Positions 36,972 to 47,616 of a stretch of 64,000 nt of DNA are shown here, in pieces. Below the pieces are notes generated by a model. The model was not told where the DNA came from. It made no database searches and worked only from the letters and a program-made list of their open reading frames with translations. Source of the DNA: CAVVXX01 sp052389895 (lineage in GTDB: Bacteria > Pseudomonadota > Alphaproteobacteria > Micropepsales > Micropepsaceae). Each line of letters begins with the position of its first letter. Position 1 is the first letter of the stretch. The position numbers and the translations under genes were made by a program. The DNA is taken from positions 1-64,000 of the forward strand of contig JBQTHM010000002.1 in the NCBI GenBank assembly GCA_052389895.1, written 5' to 3'.

Positions 36972-39364
36972 AAATCACACTCGGCTGGCTCAAGGATCAT
37001 CTCGACACAGCGGCGACCGCGGAAAAAATCGTGGGTGCACTGACGCGCATCGGGCTCGAGGTCGAAAGCATCGAGGACAAAAGCAAGCGGTTGTCCGCCT
37101 TCACAGTTGCGCGCGTGGTTTCGGCCGAGCGCCATCCCAACGCCGACAAGCTCAAGCTCTGCATGGTGGATACGGGAAAAGAAACCGTGCAACTGGTGTG
37201 TGGTGCGCCAAACGCCCATGCGGGGATGAAAGGCGTCTTCGCGCCGCCGGGCACCTACATTCCGGGCACCGGAATGATGCTGAAAGTAGCCGCCATCCGC
37301 GGCGTGGAATCGCGCGGCATGTTGTGTTCCGAGCGCGAGCTTGAATTGAGCCAAGAACACGAGGGCATCATCGAGCTGCCTGAGGACGCCCAGGTCGGCA
37401 CGCCGGCGGCAGAAGTGCTCGGGCTTTGCGATCCGGTCATCGATGTCGCGGTTACTCCCAATCGCGGCGACTGCACGGGCGTCCACGGCATCGCACGCGA
37501 TCTGGCGGCCGCGGGAATCGGCAACCTGAAAAGCGAAGCGGTTGCCAAGGTCGCCGGCAAATTCAAGTCTCCGATCTCCGTCACTCTCGACTTCCCCAAA
37601 GGCAAGGAATCCGCCTGCCCCATGTTCGCGGGCCGCTATGTGCGCGGGCTCAAGAACGGGCCTTCGCCCCAATGGCTGCAACAACGGCTGAAGGCGATCG
37701 GACTTCGCCCCATATCTGCGCTCGTCGATATCACCAATTTCCTTTCCTACGATCGCGGACGGCCGCTGCATGTGTTCGACGCGAAGAAGCTCAAGGGCAA
37801 CATCAACGCGCGCCTCGCGCACAAAGGCGAAATGCTGCATGCGCTTGACGGCCGCGTGTACGAGCTCGATCCCGAAATGTGCGTGATTGCCGACGAAGGG
37901 GCGGCGCGCGGCATCGGCGGCGTGATGGGCGGAGAGGAAACGGGCTGCACGGAATCCACTACCGACGTTTTCGTCGAATGTGCGCTGTTCGATCCCGTAC
38001 GCATCGCCGAAACTGGACGCAAGTTGGGCATCGTTTCCGACGCGCGCTACCGCTTCGAACGCGGCGTGGACCCGGAATTCGTGCTGCCTGGAATGGAGCT
38101 CGCTACCAGGCTCATCCTCGAGTGCTGCGGCGGCGAGCCTTCCGAAATCGTCGTGGCGGGGCGGCCGACGGCCTGGCAACGCCACATTCCGTTCTCACTC
38201 GATCATGTAAGAAAGCTGGCCGGTCTCGCGCTCACGCGGGATGAAGTCGCGGCGATCCTGAAGCGGCTTGGCTTCGCGGTCGAAGGGGGCGACGCTATGC
38301 GGGTCACACCGCCCTCGTGGCGCGCCGACGTGCAGCGCGAAGCCGATTTGGTGGAAGAGGTCGTGCGCATTTACGGCATCGAGAAAGTGCCGCACGCGCC
38401 CATGCCGCGCGTCTCTGCCGTCGCTCAGCCCGTTCTCACGCATCGCCAGCAGCGCATAACCATTGCGCGGCGGACGCTTGCCGCCCGCGGTTTCAACGAG
38501 ACGATCAACTTTTCCTTTGTGCCCCGCGCGCATGCCGCATTCTTTGGTGGCGGCGATGAAGTGCGCCAGCTGGAAAATCCGATATCGGCCGAGCTCGATG
38601 CGCTTCGCCCAAGCGTTCTGCCCTCACTGCTTGCTGCCGCTGCACGCAATCAGGCCCGCGGGCACGCGCATCTCATGTTGTTCGAGATCGGCGCGCAGTT
38701 CGCCTCGGGCAAGCCCGGCGATCAGGCGACAATGGCCGCGGGATTGCGCGCGGGTGCGCCGACGCGCCACTGGATGAAAAACCAGACCGCGACGGATGTG
38801 TTCGCTGCCAAGGCGGATGCGATGGCGGTGCTTGAACCGGCGTGGGGTCAAGCCTTCGCCGCTCCCGTGCAGGCGGGCGCCGCCCCTTGGTATCACCCGG
38901 GCCGCTCGGGGACGCTGGCGCTCGGGCCCGCCATGCTTGCCTGGTTCGGCGAGCTGCATCCGAAAATCGTTTCGGCATTCGAGATCAAGGGCCCGGCTGC
39001 CGCATTCGAGATTTTTCTCGACGCCATTCCCGACCCCAAGCCGCGCGAAGGCCGCGCGCGCACGCCGCTTGAAGCTTCCGACTTGCCGGCGGTCGAGCGC
39101 GACTTCGCCTTCGTTGTGGATACGCAAGTTACTGCCGAGCAGATTGTGAAGGCGGCGCGCACGGCCGAGCGCGAGCTGATCGAAAGCGTATCTGTCTTCG
39201 ACGCCTACGAAGGCGAAGGCGTTCCGGAAGAGAAAAAGTCCATCGCCGTTTCCGTGCGCCTGCAACCGGTGAAGCGCACGCTCACCGACGCGGAAATCGA
39301 AGAGGTAGCGAAGAAGATTGTCTCTGCCGTCGCCAAGGCGACCGGCGGCGTGTTGCGTGGCTGA
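36968..39364 (+). CDS. pheT: Phenylalanyl-tRNA synthetase beta subunit
   Basis: A 798-residue subunit with an N-terminal tRNA-binding (EMAP-II like) domain (about 40-150), the B3/B4 editing domain (about 210-385), B5 (about 400-475), a catalytic-like core (about 485-690) and the ferredoxin-like anticodon-binding domain at the C-terminus ([23 protein letters not shown]). Length is typical. It is the end of the rpmI-rplT-pheST operon. Confidence 0.98.
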   Translation: MKITLGWLKDHLDTAATAEKIVGALTRIGLEVESIEDKSKRLSAFTVARVVSAERHPNADKLKLCMVDTGKETVQLVCGAPNAHAGMKGVFAPPGTYIPGTGMMLKVAAIRGVESRGMLCSERELELSQEHEGIIELPEDAQVGTPAAEVLGLCDPVIDVAVTPNRGDCTGVHGIARDLAAAGIGNLKSEAVAKVAGKFKSPISVTLDFPKGKESACPMFAGRYVRGLKNGPSPQWLQQRLKAIGLRPISALVDITNFLSYDRGRPLHVFDAKKLKGNINARLAHKGEMLHALDGRVYELDPEMCVIADEGAARGIGGVMGGEETGCTESTTDVFVECALFDPVRIAETGRKLGIVSDARYRFERGVDPEFVLPGMELATRLILECCGGEPSEIVVAGRPTAWQRHIPFSLDHVRKLAGLALTRDEVAAILKRLGFAVEGGDAMRVTPPSWRADVQREADLVEEVVRIYGIEKVPHAPMPRVSAVAQPVLTHRQQRITIARRTLAARGFNETINFSFVPRAHAAFFGGGDEVRQLENPISAELDALRPSVLPSLLAAAARNQARGHAHLMLFEIGAQFASGKPGDQATMAAGLRAGAPTRHWMKNQTATDVFAAKADAMAVLEPAWGQAFAAPVQAGAAPWYHPGRSGTLALGPAMLAWFGELHPKIVSAFEIKGPAAAFEIFLDAIPDPKPREGRARTPLEASDLPAVERDFAFVVDTQVTAEQIVKAARTAERELIESVSVFDAYEGEGVPEEKKSIAVSVRLQPVKRTLTDAEIEEVAKKIVSAVAKATGGVLRG

Positions 39365-39460
39365 ATGATCTGCAGGAACCTTGCCTTCTTGCTTGCCTTA
39401 GGACCGGAAGCGTAAACTGAATATGTTGTTTGTCACGGCATTTCCAAAAAGGGGGAAGTC

Positions 39461-39760
39461 ATGAAAGGCATTCTCGTATTGTTGGGTGCGGCGGTGTTGC
39501 TTGCCGCGCCAGCCGCGTCAGCGCAAACGCTGAGCAGTGCGGACACCGCGCGCTGCTGCCAGTCCGACAAGGGGCCCGATCCCGTCGCGTATAGCGGGCG
39601 CTGGCTGGATGGCATGTACACGCGCGATAAATGCCTAAGCGTGAAGTACGGTTTCTGGGACGGCGACGAGCCGAACGAAGCAAAAAAAGTCTGCGCGATC
39701 CGCGACACAAAGGTGCCAGAGGATCCATTCCCGCCTCCACCCGAAGACACGCATAAATAG
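39461..39760 (+). CDS. Small exported Cys-containing protein, unknown
   Basis: A 99-residue protein with a clear signal peptide (cleavage ASA-QT about residue 22). The mature part has four Cys (ARCCQSDKG, RDKCLSVK, KKVCAIRD) that could form two disulfides in the periplasm, and a Pro-rich acidic tail. I recognise no family. GGGGGAAG lies before the ATG. It is followed by a GC-rich hairpin. Confidence 0.7.
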   Translation: MKGILVLLGAAVLLAAPAASAQTLSSADTARCCQSDKGPDPVAYSGRWLDGMYTRDKCLSVKYGFWDGDEPNEAKKVCAIRDTKVPEDPFPPPPEDTHK

Positions 39761-39773
39761 GACCGCTTGCGAT

Positions 39774-39799
39774 GGGCGCCCCAGACCTGGGGCGCCCCA
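39774..39799 (+). terminator. GC-rich hairpin terminator
   Basis: GGGCGCCCCAG and TGGGGCGCCCC flank a short loop, followed by CACTTTCTC. The stem is very strong but the T tract is weak, so termination may be partial. Confidence 0.6.
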
Positions 39800-39818
39800 C
39801 TTTCTCGAGGAAGATGCC

Positions 39819-40460
39819 ATGCAACACAGGTTGGTCTGCGCGGGCGCCGCGCTGCTCGTTCTTGCCGCGCCGGCCGCGGCGGCCGAGGTGCAGTTCTATC
39901 CGCTGGAAAAATTTACGATCGTCTACAAGCATACGGGAAGCTATTCCGGCACAGTGACGCTGCACGTACGCGATTTCGGCAGGCGTTACGTCGAGATCAA
40001 GGACGTGGCGATACACGCAGGCGGGATGACGGTGCCGCAAAAACAGCGCGTAATCGTGAATGGGCCTATTGTCACCACGATTGACTTGCAGACCAACACG
40101 GCAACCCGCATCACCAACCCGCAATATGAGAAATTCGCTAACGCGATGCGCGGCAAATCGGGGCCGGAGGTCGGTAAAAGCTTCATAAAAGCAATGGGCG
40201 GCAAAGAGACCAGTGAAACGCGCAGCATTGCGCGCGAGCGTTGCACCGTGTGGAAGATGGCCAGTTTCAATCAGGTTCTGTGCGTGACGGCGGAAGGAAT
40301 GACGCTTTCGCTAGATACGGAAAGCGGGCCCATCAAGATGAACCAGATTGCGACCTCTGTGAAACGCGGATATGGCGGACCGGATGCCGCCTTCGAGGTC
40401 GGCAAGATCCCGGTGCGCCAGATCACCATGCCGAAGATTCCTGGGAAAGCCAAGCCCTAG
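39819..40460 (+). CDS. Exported protein of unknown function
   Basis: A 213-residue protein with a signal peptide (cleavage AAA-AE about residue 21). The mature part looks like a beta-rich periplasmic protein: YSGTVTLHVRDFGRRYVEIKD and GPIVTTIDLQTNTATRITNPQYE, with a single Cys pair (ERCTVWKM, QVLCVTAEG). The pattern recalls DUF4412-type lipoprotein-carrier-like folds, but I cannot assign it. It lies 58 bases after the small Cys protein on the same strand, and the pair may work together. Confidence 0.75.
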   Translation: MQHRLVCAGAALLVLAAPAAAAEVQFYPLEKFTIVYKHTGSYSGTVTLHVRDFGRRYVEIKDVAIHAGGMTVPQKQRVIVNGPIVTTIDLQTNTATRITNPQYEKFANAMRGKSGPEVGKSFIKAMGGKETSETRSIARERCTVWKMASFNQVLCVTAEGMTLSLDTESGPIKMNQIATSVKRGYGGPDAAFEVGKIPVRQITMPKIPGKAKP

Positions 40461-41284
40461 GAAAGCTGCGCGGGGCGCACGCCAAGCTCGGCGGCGAGCC
40501 GATCGAACGCGGCCTTCGCCATCGCGTTCGAGCGTTGATGCCGCTCGGCCAGAATCAGTTCGTTCTTTAGCGAGTGTTCCCAGCCAACGAGCTCGGTCAC
40601 GCGCACCTTGTAGCCGTGCGCTTCCAGAAACAGCGAGCGCATGACGTTCGTTACATGCGCGCCAAACTCGCGTCGCTGAATGGGATGGCGCCAGAGCTGA
40701 GCAAGCGGGCCGCGCCGTCCTTCCAATTGCCGCGACAGTTCCGCCTGGCAGCAGGGCACCAAGGCCACGGCCTTAGCCTCATGGCGAAGCGCAAAACGGA
40801 TGGCGTCATCGGTGGCCGTATCGCAGGCATGCAGCGCGGTAACGATGTCGGCACGGCCGTCGGGAAGGTCGGCATTGGCAATAGGCGCGCAGATGAATTC
40901 CATGCGTGCGAACCCGCATTGGCGCGCAAGCGCGCGTGAAGTTGCGACCAATTCTTCCCGCGCTTCGACCCCGATGACAGAGCCCTTTCCTGTGGGCGCA
41001 AAAATCAGGTCATACAACACGAAGCCGAGATAGGACTTTCCGGCGCCGAGATCGGCAAGCACGGGCTCGTCCTTTTCCTTCACCACGTCCTCGATCGCGG
41101 GCCGCAATAGCTGCGTGAGATGGAGTACCTGTTTCAGCTTGCGACGGGAATCCTGATTGAGCGCGCCCTCACGGGTGAGAATGTGCAGCGCTTTCAATAG
41201 CGGCACCGAACGCGCGGGATTTTCGCCCGGCCACAATTCAGACAGGGCTTCGCCCGCATTCCGTTGTGCGCGCCGCTTCGCCAT
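40457..41284 (-). CDS. Class I SAM-dependent methyltransferase
   Basis: A 275-residue methyltransferase. The SAM motif is [18 protein letters not shown], followed by [18 protein letters not shown]; the [15 protein letters not shown] and [12 protein letters not shown] motifs match the Methyltransf_32 (GSTCD/Trm13-like) group, often inferred to act on RNA. It lies head to head with lepA with 58 bases between, and its 3' end overlaps the convergent exported-protein gene by four bases. Confidence 0.85.
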   Translation of the reverse strand: MAKRRAQRNAGEALSELWPGENPARSVPLLKALHILTREGALNQDSRRKLKQVLHLTQLLRPAIEDVVKEKDEPVLADLGAGKSYLGFVLYDLIFAPTGKGSVIGVEAREELVATSRALARQCGFARMEFICAPIANADLPDGRADIVTALHACDTATDDAIRFALRHEAKAVALVPCCQAELSRQLEGRRGPLAQLWRHPIQRREFGAHVTNVMRSLFLEAHGYKVRVTELVGWEHSLKNELILAERHQRSNAMAKAAFDRLAAELGVRPAQLS

Positions 41285-41342
41285 GGCCCATACTACCCTT
41301 CCCGGCTGGACCTTCCCCGCCCCCGCCGCTATCTACCGGCCC

Positions 41343-43145
41343 ATGGCCGATCTCGCCCATATCCGCAATTTTTCCATTATCGCGCATATCGACCACGGCA
41401 AATCCACCTTGGCCGACCGCCTCATCATGGCCTGTGGCGGCCTCACGCAGCGTGAGATGAAAGAACAAGTGCTCGATACCATGGATATCGAGCGCGAGCG
41501 CGGCATCACCATCAAGGCGCAGACCGTGCGGCTGCACTACCGCGCTAAAAACGGCGAAGATTACGTTCTCAATCTCATGGACACGCCGGGGCATGTGGAC
41601 TTCGCGTATGAGGTCTCGCGCTGTCTCGCCGCCTGCGAAGGCGCGCTGCTGGTGGTGGACGCAAGCCAGGGCGTCGAAGCGCAGACGCTGGCCAATGTTT
41701 ATCTGGCAACCGAAATGGGTCTGGAGATAGTGCCTATTCTCAACAAGGTGGACCTGCCTGCGGCCGAGCCCGAACGCGTGCGCCGTCAGATCGAAGACGT
41801 CATTGGGTTGGACGCCTCGGGCGCCATCCCGATTTCGGCCAAGACCGGCCTCAATATCGATCAGGTGCTGGAAACCATCGTTCACCGGCTGCCGCCGCCA
41901 AAGGGTACCGGCGAAGGCCCGCTGAAAGCGTTGCTCGTCGACTCCTGGTACGATTCCTATCTTGGCGTGATTGTGCTGGTGCGCGTTGTCGATGGAGACG
42001 TCCGCATAGGCCAGCGCGTCCGCATGATGGCGACAGGCGCTACCTACACGGTTGAGCGTGTCGGCGTGTTCACGCCGAAACAGGAAATGGTGGAGCGGCT
42101 CGGCCCCGGCGATGTCGGTTTTATCACCGCGGCAATCAAAGAGGTCGCCGATTGCCGCGTCGGCGACACGATCACGGATGAACGCAAGGGCGCGGCCTCG
42201 CCCTTGCCCGGCTTCAAGCCGGTTCAGCAGGTTGTGTTCTGCGGGCTCTTTCCCGTCGATGCCGCCGAATTCGGCGCCTTGCGCGATGCCTTGGCAAAAC
42301 TGCACTTAAACGACGCGAGCTTCACGTTCGAACCGGAAACCTCGGCCGCGCTTGGCTTCGGTTTTCGCTGCGGCTTTCTCGGACTGCTGCATCTTGAGAT
42401 CGTGCGCGAGCGGCTGAGCCGCGAGTTCAATCTGGAGCTCATTGCGACCGCGCCCTCAGTCATCTATCGCGTGCACCTGACGGACAGCAGCGTGAAAGAG
42501 CTGCACAATCCGGCCGACATGCCCGATGTCACGCGCATCGAGAAAATCGAAGAGCCGTGGATCAAGGCCACCATTCTGGTGCCCGACGAGCACCTGGGCG
42601 CCGTGCTGAAGCTTTGCGAGGACCGCCGCGGACGGCAGATCGAACTCACCTATGCCGGAAGCCGCGCCATGGTGATTTATCGCCTGCCCTTGAACGAGGT
42701 GGTTTTCGATTTTTACGACCGGCTGAAATCCGTTAGCCGGGGCTATGCGAGCTTCGACTATCACCTCGACGGCTACGAGGAGGGCGACTTGGTGAAAATG
42801 TCCATTCTGGTGAATGGCGAACCGGTGGACGCGCTGTCCGTGATCGTTAATCGGGGGCGGGCCGAGACGCGCGGGCGCGCTATGTGCGAGAAGCTGAAGG
42901 AGCTGATCCCCCGCCACCTGTTCCAAATCCCGATCCAGGCGGCCATCGGGGGCAAGATCATTGCGCGCGAAACCATCAGCGCGCTCAGAAAAGACGTCAC
43001 GGCGAAGTGCTATGGCGGCGACATCACCCGCAAACGCAAGCTGCTGGAAAAACAGAAGGCCGGCAAAAAGAAGATGCGCCAGTTCGGCAAGGTCGACATT
43101 CCCCAGGAGGCGTTCATCGCCGCCCTCAAAATGGACGCGGACTAG
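41343..43145 (+). CDS. lepA: Elongation factor 4 (LepA)
   Basis: A 600-residue ribosomal GTPase associated with back-translocation and ribosome assembly. It begins [20 protein letters not shown] with G1 [23 protein letters not shown] and NKVDLP, followed by EF-G-like domains and the LepA-specific C-terminal domain ([20 protein letters not shown]). The ATG at 41343 gives exact family length even though the frame is open for 62 codons upstream. Confidence 0.98.
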   Translation: MADLAHIRNFSIIAHIDHGKSTLADRLIMACGGLTQREMKEQVLDTMDIERERGITIKAQTVRLHYRAKNGEDYVLNLMDTPGHVDFAYEVSRCLAACEGALLVVDASQGVEAQTLANVYLATEMGLEIVPILNKVDLPAAEPERVRRQIEDVIGLDASGAIPISAKTGLNIDQVLETIVHRLPPPKGTGEGPLKALLVDSWYDSYLGVIVLVRVVDGDVRIGQRVRMMATGATYTVERVGVFTPKQEMVERLGPGDVGFITAAIKEVADCRVGDTITDERKGAASPLPGFKPVQQVVFCGLFPVDAAEFGALRDALAKLHLNDASFTFEPETSAALGFGFRCGFLGLLHLEIVRERLSREFNLELIATAPSVIYRVHLTDSSVKELHNPADMPDVTRIEKIEEPWIKATILVPDEHLGAVLKLCEDRRGRQIELTYAGSRAMVIYRLPLNEVVFDFYDRLKSVSRGYASFDYHLDGYEEGDLVKMSILVNGEPVDALSVIVNRGRAETRGRAMCEKLKELIPRHLFQIPIQAAIGGKIIARETISALRKDVTAKCYGGDITRKRKLLEKQKAGKKKMRQFGKVDIPQEAFIAALKMDAD

Positions 43146-43345
43146 AGTTTCGCCCCCGCTGAACCGAGCAGCGCTATGCCGCGACGGGTTTCAACCAAAA
43201 GCTGTGCTGCCGTAGGTTGGGCTGCGTGACCCATTCAGGTACAGGGTATTACAACTGGGGTCGAAGATCCGCCGCAAGACGACTTCTGGCAAATGGGAAG
43301 TGAGCGCGTTCGGCTGCCGCATATGGCCCTGGCCGGAGCGCGTTT

Positions 43346-43383
43346 AGTTAACAGCTGTTGAAAACGACTCCATGTCGTTAACT
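43346..43383. terminator. Probable bidirectional terminator between lepA and parB
   Basis: AACGAC (43363-43368) and GTCGTT (43374-43379) form a stem with loop TCCAT, nested in the outer repeat AGTTAAC/GTTAACT. The minus strand reads on into TTTTC and the plus strand into CTTTGTTAT. The 270 bases between the two convergent genes hold no gene that I can see. Confidence 0.45.
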
Positions 43384-43415
43384 TTGTTATGCCTTCAGAG
43401 TTAATACCAACAGAA

Positions 43416-44279
43416 TCAATCCACTTCTGTGGATAGGCTCAACCTGCGGATGATATCATCCAGCTGCTCCAACGTCCGGTAGGCGATCTTGATGCTACCG
43501 CCCTGCTTTCCTTTATCGGCTATCTGAACATTCATCCCTAAGAGCATGGAAAGTTTATGTTCTATGTCCCTTATGTCCGCATCTTTTTGCGCCGGTTTGC
43601 CGGGCCGCTTGGGCGAACGCGCTTTTCGCTCCGCAGCGCGCACGCTGAGCGCGCCGGCGACGATTTCACGCGCCATCGCTTCGGGATCGGAGGCGCCAAT
43701 CAGGGTCCGCGCGTGCCCCGCCGAGAGCCTTCCTTCGCGGATTAGAGCTTGGACGGACTCGGGCAGACGCAACAACCTGAGCGTGTTGGCGACGTGGCTG
43801 CGGCTCTTGCCCAGAAGATCCGAAAGCTGCTCCTGCGTGTGGCCGAAGCGGTCCATCAATTCCTGGTATGCGGCCGCCTCTTCCATCGCGTTCAGGTCCG
43901 TACGCTGAAGGTTCTCGACCAGCGCCAGTTCGAGGGCCTCGCTGTCGGTGACCTCGCGCACGACCACCGGTACGTCATGGAGCTGGGCCATCTGCGCCGC
44001 ACGCCAGCGCCGTTCGCCGGCGACGATCTCGAACGAATCCCTTTCGACGGGACGCACGAGAATGGGCTGCAGGATTCCCTTTTCGCGAATCGAGTCTGCA
44101 AGCTCGCGCAATTCTTCATCGCGAAAATTTTTACGCGGTTGAAATGGATTCGGCTTCAGGAACGCGACCGGCACCGTTCGCACGCCGCGCGGCGGTTCGC
44201 CGCGCACATCCACTTCGCCCTCCCCCAGGAGCGCCGAAAGCCCGCGGCCCAATCCTCTGTGTCGCGCTTCTTCCGCCAT
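43416..44279 (-). CDS. parB: Chromosome partitioning protein ParB
   Basis: A 287-residue CTPase clamp that loads at parS and spreads to organise the origin. It has the N-terminal ParA-interaction region (RGLGRGLSALLG), the ParB/Srx nuclease-like fold with the IVAGERRWRAAQMAQL CTP-binding box, the central helix-turn-helix (LSDLLGKSRSHVANTLRLLRLP) and the C-terminal dimerisation domain (about 235-287). It directly follows parA. A perfect parS lies about 1.4 kb away in rsmG. Confidence 0.98.
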   Translation of the reverse strand: MAEEARHRGLGRGLSALLGEGEVDVRGEPPRGVRTVPVAFLKPNPFQPRKNFRDEELRELADSIREKGILQPILVRPVERDSFEIVAGERRWRAAQMAQLHDVPVVVREVTDSEALELALVENLQRTDLNAMEEAAAYQELMDRFGHTQEQLSDLLGKSRSHVANTLRLLRLPESVQALIREGRLSAGHARTLIGASDPEAMAREIVAGALSVRAAERKARSPKRPGKPAQKDADIRDIEHKLSMLLGMNVQIADKGKQGGSIKIAYRTLEQLDDIIRRLSLSTEVD

Positions 44280-44280
44280 T

Positions 44281-45093
44281 CTAAGCCGCCAAAATGCTGC
44301 GTTCGCGCTGGATCATTTCCCCTGCAAGCTTGATATAGGCCTGGCTTCCGGGGCAGCGCAGATCATAGACGAGCACCGGCAATCCATGGCTAGGCGCCTC
44401 CGAGATGCGCACATTGCGCGGAATGATCGTCTGATAGACTTTTTCGCCCAGATGCTTGCGCACATCGGCGGCTACCTGGTCGGACAAATTGTTCCGCCGG
44501 TCGTACATGGTGAGAATTATGCCTTGGATTTCCAGTTTCGGATTTAATCCGCTGCGCACGAGATCGAGCGTCTTGAGAAGCTGCGTCAATCCCTCAAGCG
44601 CAAAGAACTCGCATTGCAGAGGCACGACGGCGGCATCGGCGGCCACCATCGCGTTGATCGTCAGTATACTGAGCGATGGCGGGCAATCGATCAGCACATA
44701 GGAGAAGCCGCCCCCATCCGGGGCGACAAACGCTTCGAGCGCATCCTTGAGCCGGAAATTGCGCCTCGCCTCGCCCACCAGCTCGAGCTCGGCGCCAGAA
44801 AGATCGACCGTCGAAGGGATAATCGAGAGGCCCGGAATCTTGGTTCCGTGAACCGCCGCGGCCAAAGGGACCGCGTCCATGAGGACATCATAGGAGGTCA
44901 GCTTCCGCTCCGCGCGGGGAATTCCAAGGCCAGTTGAAGCATTTCCCTGCGGATCGAGGTCGATGATCAATGTCGGCTGCCCAACGGCGGCAAGCGCCGT
45001 CCCAAGGTTTATTGCCGTTGTGGTCTTGCCAACGCCACCCTTTTGGTTGGCGACGACGAGCACGCGTGAACGCCGGGCTTCACTTCCTTGCAC
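44281..45093 (-). CDS. parA: Chromosome partitioning ATPase ParA
   Basis: A 270-residue Walker-type ATPase that moves ParB-bound origins. The deviant Walker A is KGGVGKTTTAINLGTALA at about 18-35, the second motif LIIDLDPQGNAS and the third YVLIDCPPSLSILT. Its start overlaps the end of rsmG by 14 bases, giving the usual alphaproteobacterial cluster order mnmG-rsmG-parA-parB. Confidence 0.98.
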   Translation of the reverse strand: MQGSEARRSRVLVVANQKGGVGKTTTAINLGTALAAVGQPTLIIDLDPQGNASTGLGIPRAERKLTSYDVLMDAVPLAAAVHGTKIPGLSIIPSTVDLSGAELELVGEARRNFRLKDALEAFVAPDGGGFSYVLIDCPPSLSILTINAMVAADAAVVPLQCEFFALEGLTQLLKTLDLVRSGLNPKLEIQGIILTMYDRRNNLSDQVAADVRKHLGEKVYQTIIPRNVRISEAPSHGLPVLVYDLRCPGSQAYIKLAGEMIQRERSILAA

Positions 45094-45709
45094 GCGTGAT
45101 CTCCCCCACTACCAATATCACGCCGGTCGAATCAGACCGGCTCGGATGACGTCCAAGTTTGACTTTCCAAGATTTACGGGCACGCGTCAATTCAGCCTCT
45201 ACATTTTGCCCCTTAAGGAACAGCCCGATAGTGCCCCCGCCCCAGTACCGCCGCGTTAAAGCAAACAGCCGGTCGAGCGGTGCGCAAGCCCTAGCCGTAA
45301 CGACATCAAAGGGTTCTGCCTTGGCATCTTCGATACGGGCACGCCGGATCTCGACTTTGAGGCCGAGCTCGTCAGCGACGGCCTTCAGAAAATCCGCCTT
45401 TTTTCGTGTTGCCTCGAACAGAACGACGCGTAACCGCCGCTCTCTTAGTAGCTCGGCCAGCACAAGACCAGGAAACCCTGCCCCTGAGCCAAGATCAACC
45501 AAGGACCGGGCACGAGAAGGGATGAAATCCACGAGCTGGGCGGAATCCCAAAAATGCCGGAGCCAGACATCCCGCAGCGAGCCCTTGGAAACAAGATTAT
45601 GCCTGGAATTCCAATCCTCAAGCATTGCCGCGTAGGTCCGCAGCCGGGCCAATGTTTCACGTGAAACATTTGCCGCGGCGGCGAACTCGTCCGGGCCAAA
45701 TACGGTCAC
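45080..45709 (-). CDS. rsmG: 16S rRNA (guanine(527)-N7)-methyltransferase
   Basis: A 209-residue SAM-dependent enzyme formerly called GidB. The SAM motif is [19 protein letters not shown]; the [20 protein letters not shown] opening and [16 protein letters not shown] are typical. Its ATG overlaps the TGA of mnmG. The parS site falls inside codons for NVSRET near residue 14. Confidence 0.97.
   Translation of the reverse strand: MTVFGPDEFAAAANVSRETLARLRTYAAMLEDWNSRHNLVSKGSLRDVWLRHFWDSAQLVDFIPSRARSLVDLGSGAGFPGLVLAELLRERRLRVVLFEATRKKADFLKAVADELGLKVEIRRARIEDAKAEPFDVVTARACAPLDRLFALTRRYWGGGTIGLFLKGQNVEAELTRARKSWKVKLGRHPSRSDSTGVILVVGEITRARK
45653..45668. other. parS centromere site
   Basis: TGTTTCACGTGAAACA is the perfect 16-base palindrome bound by ParB. 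It lies within the 5' end of rsmG, 12 kb from the proposed origin. I found no second perfect copy in the window. Confidence 0.95.
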
Positions 45710-47577
45710 CCCGCCTCTCTAATCGGGCCCCGCGCTGCCCTAAGACGAGCGAGAACCAAGGTTAGCGCGGCAGGGGTAATCCCCTCGATCCGCGCTGCCT
45801 GCCCCAACGTCGCGGGGCGTGTCCCCGAAAGACGCATCCGACATTCCGTCGAGAGGCCGGTAACCTGCGCGTAATCAAATTCATCAGGAATAACAATGGC
45901 TTCATCGCGCCGGAAGGCGATGATGTCCGCCTCCTGCCGCCCCAGATAGCCGCCGTAATGGGCGTCGATTTCGAGCTGCTCGACAACATCGGGCGCAAGC
46001 TCGTTTAGCGCGGGCCAAATGCCCGCCAGCAGGCCGAAGGTCACCTCCGGCAAGGCAAGGAGGGCTAAGGCGGAACGCGGCCGGCCGTCCTGGCGTACGG
46101 CGATTCCTTGACGTCCGGCTTCGGCAGGCGTGAGCGTCAACTGGTTCGCCAGCGCCCTGCCCGCCTTTAGCCGATCAAGCTTTTCGCCGAACGCCCGCGC
46201 CCTCGCTTTACCGGCCAGCCCTGCGCCGATACCAAGCGGCGTCAGCCGCTGGTCCGCATTGTCGGCCCGAAGCGTCAGCCGGTACTCGGCACGGCTGGTG
46301 AACATCCGGTAGGGCTCGGTGACCCCCTTTGTCACGAGATCATCAATGAGCACGCCGATGTAGGCCTGCGACCGGTCGAGCATGAACGGCGCGCCGCCGC
46401 CTGCCCGCCTAGCGGCATTGGCGCCCGCAACCAGGCCCTGCGCCGCCGCCTCTTCATATCCCGTTGTGCCGTTGATCTGGCCCGCAAAAAAGAGGCCTGA
46501 AATCTGCTTTGTCTCAAGACTCGGAAGCAGCTCGCGCGGGTCCACGTAGTCGTACTCGATGGCATAGCCCGGCCTGCGCATGACGGCGCGTTCGAGGCCG
46601 GGGATCGTCGCAAGCAGTTGGCGCTGGATCTCCTCGGGAAGCGAGGTGGAAATTCCGTTGGGGTAGATAGTGTCGTCGTCAAGCCCTTCAGGCTCGAGGA
46701 AGATACGGTGCCGGGTCTTGCCAGAAAAGCGGACGATCTTGTCTTCGATCGAAGGGCAATAGCGGGGCCCGCGGCTTTCGATCTGGCCGGAATACATCGG
46801 CGCACGGTGCAAATTCGCACGGATGATTCCGTGGGATTCTTCCGTTGTTTCTGTGATATGGCAGGCAACTTGGGACGTAGTGATCTTGCCGGTCAGGAAT
46901 GAAAACGGTACCGGCGGATCATCGCCGTGCTGAATCTCAAGCCGGTCCCAATCGATAGTTCGACCGTCCAGACGGGGAGGCGTACCCGTCTTGAGACGCC
47001 CCATACGGAAACCGATTCCGTACAGTGTTCGTGAAAGTCCGACTGCCGGCGCCTCGCCTGCGCGTCCCGCCGGAATTTTTCTTTCGCCGATATGGATTAG
47101 GCCATCGAGGAAGGTGCCTGTTGTGAGCACAACAGAAGCAGCCGAATACTGTTCGCCAATCGCGCTGACGACGCCTTCGGCGCGGCTATCCCGGATTATG
47201 AGATCTTCTGCGGATGCCGTTCGAATCGTGAGGTTCGCCGTTTCCGCCAACGCGGTCTGCATCGAGGCCCGGTAGAGCTTGCGGTCCGCCTGAGCGCGCG
47301 GGCCCCGAACGGCCGGCCCCTTGCGGCGGTTGAGCAGGCGGAACTGGATCCCGGCCGCGTCGGCTACCCGGCCCATCAACCCGTCCAGCGCGTCCACCTC
47401 GCGCACCAAATGGCCCTTGCCCAGGCCGCCGATTGCCGGGTTGCACGACATCTCACCGATTGTCGCAAGGCTGTGTGTGAGCAGCAGCGTGCGCGCGCCC
47501 ATGCGCGCGGACGCTGCCGCCGCTTCGCAGCCGGCATGCCCGCCGCCAACGACAATCACATCGAAGGGCGCGCTCAT
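45706..47577 (-). CDS. mnmG: tRNA uridine-5-carboxymethylaminomethyl(34) synthesis FAD enzyme
   Basis: A 623-residue flavoprotein (GidA) that with MnmE modifies U34 of several tRNAs. It has the FAD-binding motif [12 protein letters not shown], the [16 protein letters not shown] and GRPRLDGRT-type ([14 protein letters not shown]) signatures and the C-terminal helical domain. Length is typical. It is separated from mnmE by 39 bases. Confidence 0.98.
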   Translation of the reverse strand: MSAPFDVIVVGGGHAGCEAAAASARMGARTLLLTHSLATIGEMSCNPAIGGLGKGHLVREVDALDGLMGRVADAAGIQFRLLNRRKGPAVRGPRAQADRKLYRASMQTALAETANLTIRTASAEDLIIRDSRAEGVVSAIGEQYSAASVVLTTGTFLDGLIHIGERKIPAGRAGEAPAVGLSRTLYGIGFRMGRLKTGTPPRLDGRTIDWDRLEIQHGDDPPVPFSFLTGKITTSQVACHITETTEESHGIIRANLHRAPMYSGQIESRGPRYCPSIEDKIVRFSGKTRHRIFLEPEGLDDDTIYPNGISTSLPEEIQRQLLATIPGLERAVMRRPGYAIEYDYVDPRELLPSLETKQISGLFFAGQINGTTGYEEAAAQGLVAGANAARRAGGGAPFMLDRSQAYIGVLIDDLVTKGVTEPYRMFTSRAEYRLTLRADNADQRLTPLGIGAGLAGKARARAFGEKLDRLKAGRALANQLTLTPAEAGRQGIAVRQDGRPRSALALLALPEVTFGLLAGIWPALNELAPDVVEQLEIDAHYGGYLGRQEADIIAFRRDEAIVIPDEFDYAQVTGLSTECRMRLSGTRPATLGQAARIEGITPAALTLVLARLRAARGPIREAG

Positions 47578-47616
47578 GGCGGGCGTGCTTAAACCCGGAG
47601 GGCAGGGCAGGCAAGC

